Shown here: positions 16,313 through 24,739 of the stretch, piece by piece
How positions within the stretch are numbered: the first letter of the stretch is position 1
Layout of the letters: each line of letters opens with the position of its first letter
Assembly (NCBI GenBank): GCA_037200985.1
Contig: JBBCGJ010000001.1
Coordinates: forward strand, 4,502,756 to 4,566,755
Source of the DNA: Rhizomicrobium sp.
GTDB lineage: Bacteria; Pseudomonadota; Alphaproteobacteria; Micropepsales; Micropepsaceae
Direction: 5' to 3'
Length of the DNA stretch: 64,000 nt
Made by a program: the position numbers and the translations under genes
The notes under the pieces: model-generated
Databases searched by the model: none
Told to the model about the DNA's origin: nothing
What the model saw: the letters and a program-made list of their open reading frames with translations, nothing else

Positions 16313-17473
16313 TCAAGCCGTGGCGGGGCGCGTCGCGAAAAACCGTCGCAGCGCGCGGTTTGCGGGGATTTCGACGGCGATGCACAGGAACCAGCCCCAG
16401 ACAATGCAGACCGCCAGCAGGGCGAAGGGCTCCGGCCACCAGATCAGCTCGCCGAAGGGTATGCCGAAGACGGCTGCATCCCAGGGATAGTAGCGCTCGA
16501 AGAAGCGGATGAGCTGCAGCCAGGCTGTCTGGCCCATATAGATCGCGTAGGACCACTCCCCGAGGCGCAGCAGCGTCGGCCGCTGGAAGAAGCGCGCCAG
16601 GAAGCCGCGGTCGAAGCTGAGGGCATAGACCAGCGCGAACATGGGTGCGACCGTGTAGATGTCGCGCGGCGTGTGCGACCAGCCATTGTCGAACGTCCCA
16701 TACCCCCACCACACGAGAACCGCGACCTGGAAACCGGAGATCGCGACCTCCGGCAGCCGGTCGGCGAGGGGCTTGGTCTTGCCGTAGAGGCCGCACAGGC
16801 CGACGCCGACGGCGAAGGCGCTCATGCCGCGGAAGATTCCGTTGTGGAAGGTGATGTCGAGCCCGTGCTTGCCGGTGAAAGAGAGATAGGCAAGGCCCGC
16901 CATGCCGGCCGCGATCAGGCCGATGGCGCTCCACCAGCCGCTGCGCGACAGCACGACATAGACCGGAAACAGCAGGCAGAGCAGGAATTCGACGCTGACG
17001 AACCAGCTCGCGCCGTTCCAGGTGAGATAGGGCAGGATGTTCCACGCCTGGACCAGGAACAGGTTGGCGACGAAGCTCGGCCAGGTCACGATCGGATGGT
17101 AGTGCTCCTGGTAGATCGAGACGGTATGCGTCGCCGCCGCGAGGCCGTTCAGGATCAGCATCATTGCCAGGATGTAGAGCAGCATCGTCAGGTGCAGCGG
17201 ATAGAGCCGCGACAGGCGCGCGATCAGGAATTCCTTGCAGGTGCTGCCGCGCCAGAACGCGGCGGCGCGCGCGCCATAGACATAGGTCAGGATGAATCCC
17301 GACAGCGCGAAGAAGAACTCGACCCACAGATAGCCGTGCCCGACCAGAAGATCGAACGGCTTGAAGTTGCGGTAATGGTGTCCCTCGCAGAAATGGTAGA
17401 GCACCAGGATCAGCGGCGGAATCGCCCGCGCGCCGGCCAGGGCCCTGATCTCGCCCGGACGTGCCGCGGTCAT
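16313..17473 (-). CDS. Acyltransferase 3 (OafA/NodX family) membrane protein
   Basis: 386 aa from ATG 17473, chosen because it overlaps the stop of the kinase gene in an ATGA junction; the open frame continues to 17749 but only antisense to that gene's frame. The start of the family fold, IRALAGARAIPPLILVLYHF, contains the catalytic-type His. FFALSGFILTYVY and ten or so hydrophobic helices follow. Family members O-acylate surface sugars, peptidoglycan or lipids using acyl donors. It is placed third in an overlapping pnuC-kinase-acyltransferase string. Confidence 0.88.
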   Translation of the reverse strand: MTAARPGEIRALAGARAIPPLILVLYHFCEGHHYRNFKPFDLLVGHGYLWVEFFFALSGFILTYVYGARAAAFWRGSTCKEFLIARLSRLYPLHLTMLLYILAMMLILNGLAAATHTVSIYQEHYHPIVTWPSFVANLFLVQAWNILPYLTWNGASWFVSVEFLLCLLFPVYVVLSRSGWWSAIGLIAAGMAGLAYLSFTGKHGLDITFHNGIFRGMSAFAVGVGLCGLYGKTKPLADRLPEVAISGFQVAVLVWWGYGTFDNGWSHTPRDIYTVAPMFALVYALSFDRGFLARFFQRPTLLRLGEWSYAIYMGQTAWLQLIRFFERYYPWDAAVFGIPFGELIWWPEPFALLAVCIVWGWFLCIAVEIPANRALRRFFATRPATA

Positions 17474-17997
17474 GGCGCGGCCAGCTCCGGGAAGCGCGAC
17501 GTGATGGCGTCGACCGCCGTCTTGAGCCGCGCGAAGCGCGAGCCGGTGACGGTCACGAAGGGCAGGCCGCGATGCTCGAGCTCGCGGCGGGTCTGCGCGA
17601 ACATCTTCGCCCGCGTCGCCTGATCGGGAAAATAGCGGATGCCGTCGGCCACGAACGGCACGTCGATATCGCAGAGCAGATAGAGGTCGGCCGGATCGTC
17701 GATGCGGTCGAGATCGTCCGGCCGCTGGCCGAGCAGGACGTCGGCCCATACCGCCGTCATGACCGCGTCGGTGTCGAACACGATTAACGTGTCTGCCTTG
17801 CGCCGGGCGGCCGCGGCGAGGAGCTCATGTCCCTGGCGGATGGCGCGCAGATCCTCCATGTCGCACTCGTTGCCGAAAATCTCGCAATAAAGCCGACCGT
17901 ATTCCGGCACCGCCACGGCGCCGAAATGCTCCGCCAGTTGGCTCGCCAGCGTCGTTTTGCCGGTCGATTCCGGTCCATGCAGACAGACGGTTCTCAT
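17470..17997 (-). CDS. Nicotinamide riboside kinase (NadR kinase domain) AAA ATPase
   Basis: 175 aa. P-loop GPESTGKT (8-15) is characteristic of the NadR ribosylnicotinamide-kinase domain, together with VPEYGR and FDTDAVMTAVWADVLLG. It phosphorylates nicotinamide riboside to NMN. Only the kinase domain is present; the adenylyltransferase and HTH domains of enterobacterial NadR are absent, so NMN adenylation must come from another gene. Start ATG 17997 overlaps the end of pnuC by 4 bp, and its stop overlaps the acyltransferase start by 4 bp. Pairing with PnuC strongly supports the function. Confidence 0.9.
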   Translation of the reverse strand: MRTVCLHGPESTGKTTLASQLAEHFGAVAVPEYGRLYCEIFGNECDMEDLRAIRQGHELLAAAARRKADTLIVFDTDAVMTAVWADVLLGQRPDDLDRIDDPADLYLLCDIDVPFVADGIRYFPDQATRAKMFAQTRRELEHRGLPFVTVTGSRFARLKTAVDAITSRFPELAAP

Positions 17998-18563
17998 GCC
18001 GGGGGCGCACCGGCGAACTGGCGATGCCATTCGCGCAGGCCCAGCACCGACAGTAACAGGAACACGGCATAGAGCGCCGTGGTCGGATAGAGGCCCTTCC
18101 AGAAATACAGGCCGATCTGCACGACGTCGGTGACGATCCACAGGACCCAGTTTTCGACCTTGCGCACCGAGAGCAGATACTGGGCGACGACGCTTAAGGC
18201 GGTGGTGTTGGCATCCATCCAAGGCGCCGCGTCGGAGGTATGGCGCGCGAGATACCAGCCTTCCGCAAGCGTCGCCACGGCGACGGCCGCAAGCCACGCC
18301 CAGCGGCCCCGATCGGTCAGGATCTCGACCCGGGCGAGGCCCCGTGCGTCGCGCGCGCGCAGCCAGTTCCACCAGCCATAGATTTGGACGACAAAAAAGA
18401 AGCCCTGCAGTGCTGCGTCTGAATAAAGTCGGGCATCGAAGAAGACCCAGGCATAGAGCACCACCATCGCCAGGCCGAACGGATAGTTCCAGATGCTTCG
18501 CCGGATCAGCAGCGCGACGTTGGCGACGCCCAACAAGGCGGCAATGATCTCGATGGTCGACAT
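17994..18563 (-). CDS. pnuC: PnuC nicotinamide riboside transporter
   Basis: 189 aa from ATG 18563 (MSTIEIIAALLGVANVALL). About seven hydrophobic segments are visible. PnuC features include SIWNYPFGL, FFVVQIYGWWNWLRA and the C-terminal WVLWIVTDVVQIGLYF. It is a facilitated uptake channel whose cargo is trapped by phosphorylation. It is the first gene of the operon and overlaps the NR kinase gene that would do the trapping. The frame upstream of 18563 reads low-complexity and was excluded. Confidence 0.93.
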   Translation of the reverse strand: MSTIEIIAALLGVANVALLIRRSIWNYPFGLAMVVLYAWVFFDARLYSDAALQGFFFVVQIYGWWNWLRARDARGLARVEILTDRGRWAWLAAVAVATLAEGWYLARHTSDAAPWMDANTTALSVVAQYLLSVRKVENWVLWIVTDVVQIGLYFWKGLYPTTALYAVFLLLSVLGLREWHRQFAGAPPA

Positions 18564-18688
18564 GAGGCCCCTGGCGCCGACATTGCGGTCGTGCGGCGTT
18601 CTAGCATGTGGCCGCGGCGGCGCGCATCCCCTGGCTTCCCCCACCGCCGAATTCCCGTAAGCTGGCGATGCGCATCGGGGGTGAAGGC

Positions 18689-19975
18689 ATGCCGTTTATC
18701 GAGTCGCTTCAGCCTTTCGGCTTTCACCTCCAATCGGCCCTGGGCATCCTCGTCATCCTCCTCGTCGCCTGGCTCTTTTCCGAAAACCGCCGCGCCTTTC
18801 CCTGGCGGATCGCCATCCTCGGCATCGCGCTGCAGGCCGGCATTGCCCTGCTGCTCCTGAAAGTCGAACTGGCGCGCGATGCCCTGTTCGGCCTCAACGG
18901 CGTGGTCGCCGTGCTGACCGACGCGACGCGGGCCGGCACCGGCTTCGTCTACGGCTTCGTCGGCGGCGGGCCGTCGCCCTTCGCGCCCGGCGTGGTCGAC
19001 CCGGCAAGGCTCACCAATTTCGCCTTCGCCATCCTGCCCCTGGTCATCATCATCTCGGCCCTGTCGGCCATCCTGTGGTACTGGCGCATCCTGCCGCTCA
19101 TCGTCGGCGCCATGGCCTTCGTGCTCCGGCGCACGCTCGGCATCGGCGGCGCCGTCGGCCTCGGCGCGGCGGCGACCGTGTTCCTCGGCAACATCGAAGG
19201 CTCGCTGGTCGTGCGACCCTATCTCGCCAGGATCACGCGCACCGAGCTCTTCATCCTGATGACGACCGGCCTCGCCGTCGTCGCCGGCACGGTGTTCGTG
19301 GTCTACGCCAACATGCTGGCGCATGTGCTGCCGGGCGCGCTCGGCCACATCCTCGTCGCCTCGATGATGTCGCTGCCCGCCGCCATCGTGGTCGCCTGCA
19401 TCATGGTGCCCGGCGACGCGGTGACCGACATGAGCCAGACCGATCCCAGCCACAAATACCATTCGACGATGGACGCGATGGCGCGCGGCACCGAGGACGG
19501 CCTGAAGATCTATCTCCAGATCATTGCGATGCTGATCGTGACCGTGGCGATCGTCGCCATCGTCAACTCGATCCTCGGCCATTTCCCCGCCTTCGAGGGT
19601 GCGCCGCTGACTCTTCAGCGCATCCTGGGCTGGCTGTTCGCGCCGGTGGTGTGGCTTTACGGCGTGCCGTGGCACGAGGCGGTTCAGGCCGGAAGCCTGC
19701 TCGGCGTCAAGACGATCCTGAACGAGTTCATCGCCTATTCGGACCTCGCCGCGATGCCGGTAGGCACGTTCGATCCGCGCACCACCCAGATCATGGTCTA
19801 TTGCCTATGCGGCTTCGCCAATTTCGCCTCCGTCGGCATTCTGATCGCCGGCTTCGGCACGCTGATCCCGGAGCGCCGCGACGAGATCGTGCCGCTCGCG
19901 ATGCGCGCCATCGTGTCCGGCACGATGGCGAGCGGGCTGACCGGCGCGATGATCGGGCTGTTGCCGGTGACGTGA
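18689..19975 (+). CDS. Concentrative nucleoside transporter (NupC/CNT family)
   Basis: 428 aa from ATG 18689, preceded by GGGGGTGAAGG; an in-frame ATG at 18668 is possible. CNT core features include the gating segment VGLGAAATVFLGNIEGSLVVRP, the nucleoside-site-type NEFIAYSDLA, and TTQIMVYCLCGFANFASVGI. It imports nucleosides coupled to Na+ or H+. It is transcribed away from the pnuC operon with 125 bp between starts, so the locus is jointly devoted to nucleoside and NAD-precursor salvage. The gene ends 4 bp before the end of a converging monooxygenase gene. Confidence 0.92.
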   Translation: MPFIESLQPFGFHLQSALGILVILLVAWLFSENRRAFPWRIAILGIALQAGIALLLLKVELARDALFGLNGVVAVLTDATRAGTGFVYGFVGGGPSPFAPGVVDPARLTNFAFAILPLVIIISALSAILWYWRILPLIVGAMAFVLRRTLGIGGAVGLGAAATVFLGNIEGSLVVRPYLARITRTELFILMTTGLAVVAGTVFVVYANMLAHVLPGALGHILVASMMSLPAAIVVACIMVPGDAVTDMSQTDPSHKYHSTMDAMARGTEDGLKIYLQIIAMLIVTVAIVAIVNSILGHFPAFEGAPLTLQRILGWLFAPVVWLYGVPWHEAVQAGSLLGVKTILNEFIAYSDLAAMPVGTFDPRTTQIMVYCLCGFANFASVGILIAGFGTLIPERRDEIVPLAMRAIVSGTMASGLTGAMIGLLPVT

Positions 19976-19979
19976 CCGG

Positions 19980-21008
19980 TCAGGCCGGGACGGCGAGCCC
20001 GAAAGCCTCGGCCAGCAATTCGTACGACCGGAGCCGCGAGGCGAGGTCGTAGGTGATGGTCACCACGACCAGTTCCTCGACGCCGTGCGCTTCCGCCAGC
20101 GCGGTCAGCCGCTCGCGCACCTGCTCCTGGGTGCCGACCACGGAGCGTCTGGCGACGCTCCCCAGCAGTTTTTCCTCCTGCGGCGTCAGCGGCTGCGCCA
20201 GCGCCTCCTCCGGCGAGGGGAACGGGATGGGCCGCCCGGTCAGAAGACGCACCACCCACAGATTGCGGGAGGCCGAAAGCCGCGCCGCTTCCTTTTCCGT
20301 TTCGCCGACCAGCGCCGCCACGCCCAGCGAGACGCGCGGGCTGGGGCAGGCCGGGCTCGGCTTGAAGCGTTCGCGGTATTCGCGCACCGCGTCCTCGCTG
20401 CCCTCGGTCGAGATGAAATAGGCGTGGGCGAACGGCAGCCCGAGCTCCGCGGCATAGACCGCGCCATGGATGCCCGAGCCCAGCATCCACAATTCCGGCC
20501 CGGGCGTCGGCGCCCGCGGCATGGCGTGAATGCCGCGATAGGGATGATCCTCCGGCAAGGGCTCGCGCCCCGAGGAGTCTTCAAGGAATTGCCGCAACAG
20601 GTGCACCTGGCTCGGGAAGGCGTCGATCGGCCAGGCCTGCGGCCCCGCCTGCAGCGCCCGCGCCGTCATCTGGTCGGTGCCCGGGGCGCGGCCGAGCCCC
20701 AGGTCGATGCGGCCCGGCGTCAGCACGTCGAGCATGCGGAACTGCTCGGCGACCTTGAGCGGGCTATAATGGGTGAGCATGACGCCGCCCGAGCCGACGC
20801 GCAGATGCCGCGTCTCCTGCGCGACCCGGGCGATGAGGATTTCGGGACAGGAGCCGGCGAAGGAATTGCTGTTGTGGTGCTCCGCCAGCCAATAGCGGTG
20901 ATAGCCCAGACTGTCGCAGGCGCGCGCGAGCGCGAGGGTCTCGGCGACGGCGTCCGCCGCGGTGCCCCCCTTGCGGATGGGCGATTGATCCAGGACCGAA
21001 AGCAGCAT
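19980..21008 (-). CDS. Luciferase-like (LLM class) flavin-dependent monooxygenase
   Basis: 342 aa. The N-terminus LSVLDQSPIRKGGTAADA and the segments YHRYWLAEHHNSNSFAGSCPEILI and TPGRIDLGLGRAPGTDQ are typical of the MsnO8/YhbW-type LLM subgroup. The TIM-barrel family uses reduced FMN supplied by a separate reductase to oxidise small substrates. The substrate is unknown. Its promoter would lie in the short gap shared with the first PAS_5 gene. Confidence 0.9.
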   Translation of the reverse strand: MLLSVLDQSPIRKGGTAADAVAETLALARACDSLGYHRYWLAEHHNSNSFAGSCPEILIARVAQETRHLRVGSGGVMLTHYSPLKVAEQFRMLDVLTPGRIDLGLGRAPGTDQMTARALQAGPQAWPIDAFPSQVHLLRQFLEDSSGREPLPEDHPYRGIHAMPRAPTPGPELWMLGSGIHGAVYAAELGLPFAHAYFISTEGSEDAVREYRERFKPSPACPSPRVSLGVAALVGETEKEAARLSASRNLWVVRLLTGRPIPFPSPEEALAQPLTPQEEKLLGSVARRSVVGTQEQVRERLTALAEAHGVEELVVVTITYDLASRLRSYELLAEAFGLAVPA

Positions 21009-21095
21009 GGCTTGCCGACCGTTTTTATCTTGGCCGTTCGCACTCCGTTAACCGGAAGAGTTCAGCCTGTTCCTACCCTATTCAAGAAACCCGCC

Positions 21096-21629
21096 GTGTC
21101 GAGTTCACCGAACATTGCGAGCATCCCCAAGACCGTGCCCCTGAGCGCATCGGGCGTCATTTCGCTCGACGATATCGAAAGCCCGGTCGTCCGGCGGGGG
21201 CTGGATTACTGGCGCGCGCTGAAGGGCGACCGGACCTATCCGTCGCGCGCCGACATGCAGCCGCGGGATCTGGCGCCGCTGCTGCGCAACGTCGTGCTGC
21301 TCAAGGTGGTCGACGGCGGCCGGGACTACGAATACCGCATCGTCGGCGACGCCCATGTGATCAGCCACGGTTTCTCGACGCAGGGCCGCTGCGTCAGCGA
21401 CGTCGACAAATTCTCGCCGGGCTATGGTGCGGTGCTCAAGAGCCTCTACGACCGGGTCCTGCGCAAGCGCGAGGTCTTCGCCTTCCGCGGCTGGCTCGAG
21501 CGCGTCGTGCGCGGCAAGCCCTTCATCTACTGCGAGAGCGTGTTCATGCCGATGGGGCCGGACGAGGCGACAGTCGACCACGTTCTCAATTTCTCCGTCT
21601 ATTCGCCGCGCGACAGTTTCGAGGGCTGA
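21096..21629 (+). CDS. PAS_5-family protein, copy 1 of 3
   Basis: 177 aa from GTG 21096 (alternative starts: TTG 21030, GTG 21135; none has a strong ribosome site). The sequence follows the PF07310 (PAS_5) pattern: a start VISLDDIESPVVRRGLDYWR, a mid-segment VVLLKVVDGGRDYEYRIVGD, and an end VDHVLNFSVYSP. It is a single PAS-like sensor domain without any output domain. Two close paralogues follow directly, the first only 5 bp downstream. Ligand and partner are unknown. Confidence 0.75.
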   Translation: MSSSPNIASIPKTVPLSASGVISLDDIESPVVRRGLDYWRALKGDRTYPSRADMQPRDLAPLLRNVVLLKVVDGGRDYEYRIVGDAHVISHGFSTQGRCVSDVDKFSPGYGAVLKSLYDRVLRKREVFAFRGWLERVVRGKPFIYCESVFMPMGPDEATVDHVLNFSVYSPRDSFEG

Positions 21630-21634
21630 CGCGC

Positions 21635-22168
21635 ATGCAGAACGCCCAGCGCGACGATTTCGCGACACCGACGATACAACCGGAGAGATCGACGTTCAGC
21701 GTCGTTTCGCTCGACGAGATCGAAAACGCCATCACGCGCACCGCGCTGAACTACTGGCGGATGCTGCGGGGCGGACGGAAGATGCCGGCGCGGTCCGAGC
21801 TGTCGCCGCGCGACATGCGCGCGATCCTGCACAACATCGTCCTGATCCGCGTGATCGACGGCGGCCGCGACTACGAATACCGCATCGTCGGCGGAGTCTT
21901 CGCCTGGGCCTACGACCTGAACTTCCAGGGCATGTTCCTGACCCAGATCGAGGAGGCCGCGCCCGAGCACGGCGCACGCATGCGGCTGCTCTACGAACAT
22001 GTGCGCGCCGGCGGCGAGCCGCTCGGTCTCTATGGATGGGTCGGCCGCGACGTGAAGCAATCGCCCTTCGTCTATTACGAGAGCGTCGTGCTGCCCTTCG
22101 GCGACGACGGTGCCACGGTCGACCATCTTCTGGTGGCGAGCTTCCATGTTCCCAGGCCCCCGGATTGA
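21635..22168 (+). CDS. PAS_5-family protein, copy 2 of 3
   Basis: 177 aa. Same architecture as its neighbours: VVSLDEIENAITRTALNYWR, VIDGGRDYEYRIVGG, FVYYESVVLPFGDDG and VDHLLVASFHVPRPPD. It begins 5 bp after copy 1, so it is certainly co-transcribed with it. In place of the GDAHV of copies 1 and 3 it has GGVFA, and the segment after it (YDLNFQGMFLTQIEE) also differs, suggesting a changed ligand pocket. Confidence 0.83.
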   Translation: MQNAQRDDFATPTIQPERSTFSVVSLDEIENAITRTALNYWRMLRGGRKMPARSELSPRDMRAILHNIVLIRVIDGGRDYEYRIVGGVFAWAYDLNFQGMFLTQIEEAAPEHGARMRLLYEHVRAGGEPLGLYGWVGRDVKQSPFVYYESVVLPFGDDGATVDHLLVASFHVPRPPD

Positions 22169-22273
22169 GTACAACCTGGGCGCGACGACACCTGTCCGTG
22201 TACGTCGCATCGCCAGGTTCCTCCATGAATTGTTAGGGGTTTGCGGGCGAGGCTGGCGGCTTACGGGGGACGT

Positions 22274-22798
22274 ATGCGTATCGCCCAGCCGACCGAGCCG
22301 CAAAAAGCGCCGGACAATTCATCCGTCTACGTCGTTTCGCTCGACGATCTGGACAATGCCGTGGTGCGTACCGGCGCCAATTACTGGCGGGCGCTGAAGG
22401 GCGCGCGCAGGCTTCCGGCGCGCTCTCAGCTCAAGCCGCGCGACATGGCCGGCATCCTGCGCCACGTCGTGCTGCTCAAGGTGATCGACGGCGGCAAGGA
22501 CTACGAGTACCGCATCACCGGCGACGCGCATGTCCAGGCCTATGGCCTGACGTTCAAGGATCTGCGCATCAGCCAGGTCACGGCCGTCGCGCCGGAGTTC
22601 GGTCGCATGATGCACAGCCTCTATGAGCATGTGCGGGCGACCGCCGAGTCCTTCGCCGTGCGCGGCTGGGTCGGGCGCGAATTGCCGGATGCCCATTTCG
22701 TCTATTACGAGAGCGCCTTCCTGCCGCTGGCCGAGGACGGCGAGACGGTGGATCATATCCTGGTCGTCAGCATCTACGTCCCCAAGGCGCCGGACTGA
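22274..22798 (+). CDS. PAS_5-family protein, copy 3 of 3
   Basis: 174 aa from ATG 22274, with GGGGGA 5-10 nt upstream; the longer frame to 22241 is less likely. Diagnostic segments are VVSLDDLDNAVVRTGANYWR, VIDGGKDYEYRITGDAHVQ, FVYYESAFLPLAEDG and VDHILVVSIYVPKAPD. It is separated from copy 2 by 105 bp and may have its own promoter. There is no effector domain, so it probably acts through protein contacts or as a dimeric sensor. Confidence 0.85.
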   Translation: MRIAQPTEPQKAPDNSSVYVVSLDDLDNAVVRTGANYWRALKGARRLPARSQLKPRDMAGILRHVVLLKVIDGGKDYEYRITGDAHVQAYGLTFKDLRISQVTAVAPEFGRMMHSLYEHVRATAESFAVRGWVGRELPDAHFVYYESAFLPLAEDGETVDHILVVSIYVPKAPD

Positions 22799-22853
22799 CG
22801 GTTTCAAACCCGGCGAAAGCTGCTCTAGTCTCCCCCGGCCAGGGAGACGGACC

Positions 22854-23999
22854 ATGCCGCTCGACATCGACACCCGCGACCAATTGCTCGACACGGTGCG
22901 CCGTTTCGTGCGCGAAACCTGCGTCCCGATCGAGGCGAAGGTCGCCGAGGAGGACCGCGTCCCCGACGGCGTGATCGCCCAGATGCGCGAACTCGGCCTG
23001 TTCGGCCTCTCCATCCCGGTCGAATATGGCGGCCTCGGCCTCACCATGGAGGAGGAAGTCCTCGTCGCCATGGAACTCGGGCACACATCGCCCGCCTTCC
23101 GCTCCGTCATCGGCACCAATGTCGGCATCGGCAGCCAGGGCGTCGTGATGTTCGGCAACGAAGCGCAGAAGAACGAATGGCTGCCCAAGCTCGCGAGCGG
23201 CGAGGTGGTGGCGAGCTTCGCGCTGACCGAGCCGGGCGCCGGTTCCGACGCCGCCTCGCTGCGCGCCACCGCGATCCGCGACGGCGACCATTATGTCGTC
23301 AACGGCACCAAGCGCTTCATCACCAACGCCAACCGCGCCGGTATGTTCACGCTTCTGGCGCGCAGCAACCCCGAGCGCAAAGGCGCCGGCGGCATCTCCG
23401 CGTTCATCGTGCCGGCCAACACGCCGGGCGTCAGCGTGGGCAAGCCGGAAAAGAAGATGGGTCAGCAGGGCGCCCATATCTGCGACGTGAATTTCGACAA
23501 TGCGCGCGTGCCGGCCTCGCTCAGGCTGGGCGCGGAAGGCGAGGGCTTCAAGGTCGCCATGCAGGTGCTCGACCGCGGCCGCCTGCACATCTCCGGCGTC
23601 TGCGTCGGCGTCGCCGAACGGCTGATCGAGGAGAGCGTGCGCTATGCCCGCGAGCGCGAGCAGTTCGGCCAGAGGATCGCCGAGTTCCAGCTCATCCAGG
23701 GCATGCTCGCCGACTGCAAGACCGAAACCTATGCCGCGAAGTGCATGGTGATGGACGCCGCGCGCAAGCGCGATTCCGGCCAGAGCATCACGATGGAGGC
23801 GGCGTGCACGAAATATTTCGCCTCCGAGATGGTCGGCCGCGTCGCCGACAGGGCGGTGCAGATCTTCGGCGGCGCCGGCTATGTCGCCGACTACGGCATC
23901 GAGCGCTTCTACCGTGACGTGCGGATTTTCCGGCTCTACGAAGGCACCAGCCAGATTCAGCAGATCGTGATCGCCCGGGCGATGCTCAAGGGCGACTGA
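22854..23999 (+). CDS. Acyl-CoA dehydrogenase
   Basis: 381 aa from ATG 22854 with AGGGAG 7 nt upstream. Family motifs are present: FALTEPGAGSDAASLRATA (FAD/substrate loop), the GGAGYVADYGIERFYRDVR segment, and the C-terminal RLYEGTSQIQQ containing the catalytic-base glutamate. It catalyses FAD-dependent alpha,beta-dehydrogenation of an acyl-CoA, passing electrons to ETF. Substrate chain length cannot be read. The toxin-antitoxin operator begins immediately after its stop. Confidence 0.93.
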   Translation: MPLDIDTRDQLLDTVRRFVRETCVPIEAKVAEEDRVPDGVIAQMRELGLFGLSIPVEYGGLGLTMEEEVLVAMELGHTSPAFRSVIGTNVGIGSQGVVMFGNEAQKNEWLPKLASGEVVASFALTEPGAGSDAASLRATAIRDGDHYVVNGTKRFITNANRAGMFTLLARSNPERKGAGGISAFIVPANTPGVSVGKPEKKMGQQGAHICDVNFDNARVPASLRLGAEGEGFKVAMQVLDRGRLHISGVCVGVAERLIEESVRYAREREQFGQRIAEFQLIQGMLADCKTETYAAKCMVMDAARKRDSGQSITMEAACTKYFASEMVGRVADRAVQIFGGAGYVADYGIERFYRDVRIFRLYEGTSQIQQIVIARAMLKGD

Positions 24000-24008
24000 A
24001 TGCTTGCA

Positions 24009-24037
24009 TTGACAGCAATGCTAGCATTCTGCTAGCA
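24009..24037 (+). promoter_or_regulatory. Promoter/operator of the FitAB-type toxin-antitoxin operon
   Basis: A consensus -35 TTGACA (24009-24014) is followed by two perfect 8-bp palindromes TGCTAGCA at 24019-24026 and 24030-24037, 11 bp apart centre to centre (one helical turn). The second covers the -10 region (TAGCAG, 18 bp spacing). A related TGCTTGCA lies at 24001-24008. The Neisseria FitAB operator is built from TGCTATCA/TGATAGCA half-sites, so binding by the encoded ribbon-helix-helix antitoxin is expected. Confidence 0.7.
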
Positions 24038-24044
24038 GTCTGCC

Positions 24045-24362
24045 ATGGCATCGCTCACGATTCGGAACGTCCCGGACAACGTCCACAAGGGTCTTCGCCT
24101 GCGCGCCGCCGAGAACGGTCGGAGCGTCGAGGAAGAAGTACGTCGCATTCTGGCGCAACAGGTGCTGCCTGCGATCGAACATAAGAATCGCAAGATAGCC
24201 GAAGAGATCGACGCGGCCGTCAAACGCGCGCAGGAATTCTTCGCACCGATGGCCGACACCTATTCTGTCGACCGATACCTCGAAGAGAAGCGGGCCGAAG
24301 CGCGGCGCGAGCGGGCCGAGATCGAGGGACTCAACGATCCGTCGAAAGATTTCCGCAAGTGA
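24045..24362 (+). CDS. FitA-like ribbon-helix-helix antitoxin
   Basis: 105 aa. The N-terminal MASLTIRNVPDNVHKGLRLRA is the classic FitA/VapB beta-strand and helix of ribbon-helix-helix DNA-binding proteins. GRSVEEEVRRILAQQV follows as helix 2. The charged C-terminal region (45-105) would bind and block the toxin. The start is ATG 24045, seven bases after the second TGCTAGCA palindrome. The stop overlaps the toxin GTG (GTGA). Autorepression through the upstream palindromes is predicted. Confidence 0.88.
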   Translation: MASLTIRNVPDNVHKGLRLRAAENGRSVEEEVRRILAQQVLPAIEHKNRKIAEEIDAAVKRAQEFFAPMADTYSVDRYLEEKRAEARRERAEIEGLNDPSKDFRK

Positions 24363-24739
24363 TCGTTCTCGACAGCTCCGCCCTCCTTGCGGTGATCCTG
24401 AACGAGAAGGGCGCCGACCGGGTCAAAGCCGCTTTTCCGCAGAGCGTGATTTCCGCCGCTTCATTGGCGGAAATTCTGACAAAGGCGGTGCAGCGTGGAT
24501 TCGATCTCTACGGCGCTCACGCCGCGATCAGCGGATTCGGACTCGACGTTCGTCCCGTCGAGGAAGAGCATGCGCTGCTCGCCGCCCATATCTTCTGGAG
24601 AGCGCCGCGCGAGCTCGATTTGTCGCTCGGCGATCGGCTCTGCATCGCGCTCGCGATAACACTGCAATGCGAGCTTCTGACGTCGGACGGCGGCATACTG
24701 CGATATGACGCCGGGGTGCCGATCGCGAATTTCCGATGA
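24359..24739 (+). CDS. PIN-domain RNase toxin (FitB/VapC-like)
   Basis: 126 aa PIN domain. Conserved acidic residues are all present: D5 in MIVLDSSALLA, E38 in SLAEIL, D92 in LGDRLCIALA and D110 in LLTSDG. These coordinate Mg2+ for single-strand RNA cleavage. The start is GTG 24359, overlapping the antitoxin stop. Its own stop overlaps the ATG of the next gene by 4 bp, so the operon continues beyond the toxin pair, which is unusual for FitAB. Confidence 0.9.
   Translation: MIVLDSSALLAVILNEKGADRVKAAFPQSVISAASLAEILTKAVQRGFDLYGAHAAISGFGLDVRPVEEEHALLAAHIFWRAPRELDLSLGDRLCIALAITLQCELLTSDGGILRYDAGVPIANFR

Noticed and set aside
18564..18688. Riboswitch upstream of pnuC
   Set aside because: The 125-bp divergent gap shows no conserved riboswitch-like structure by eye.
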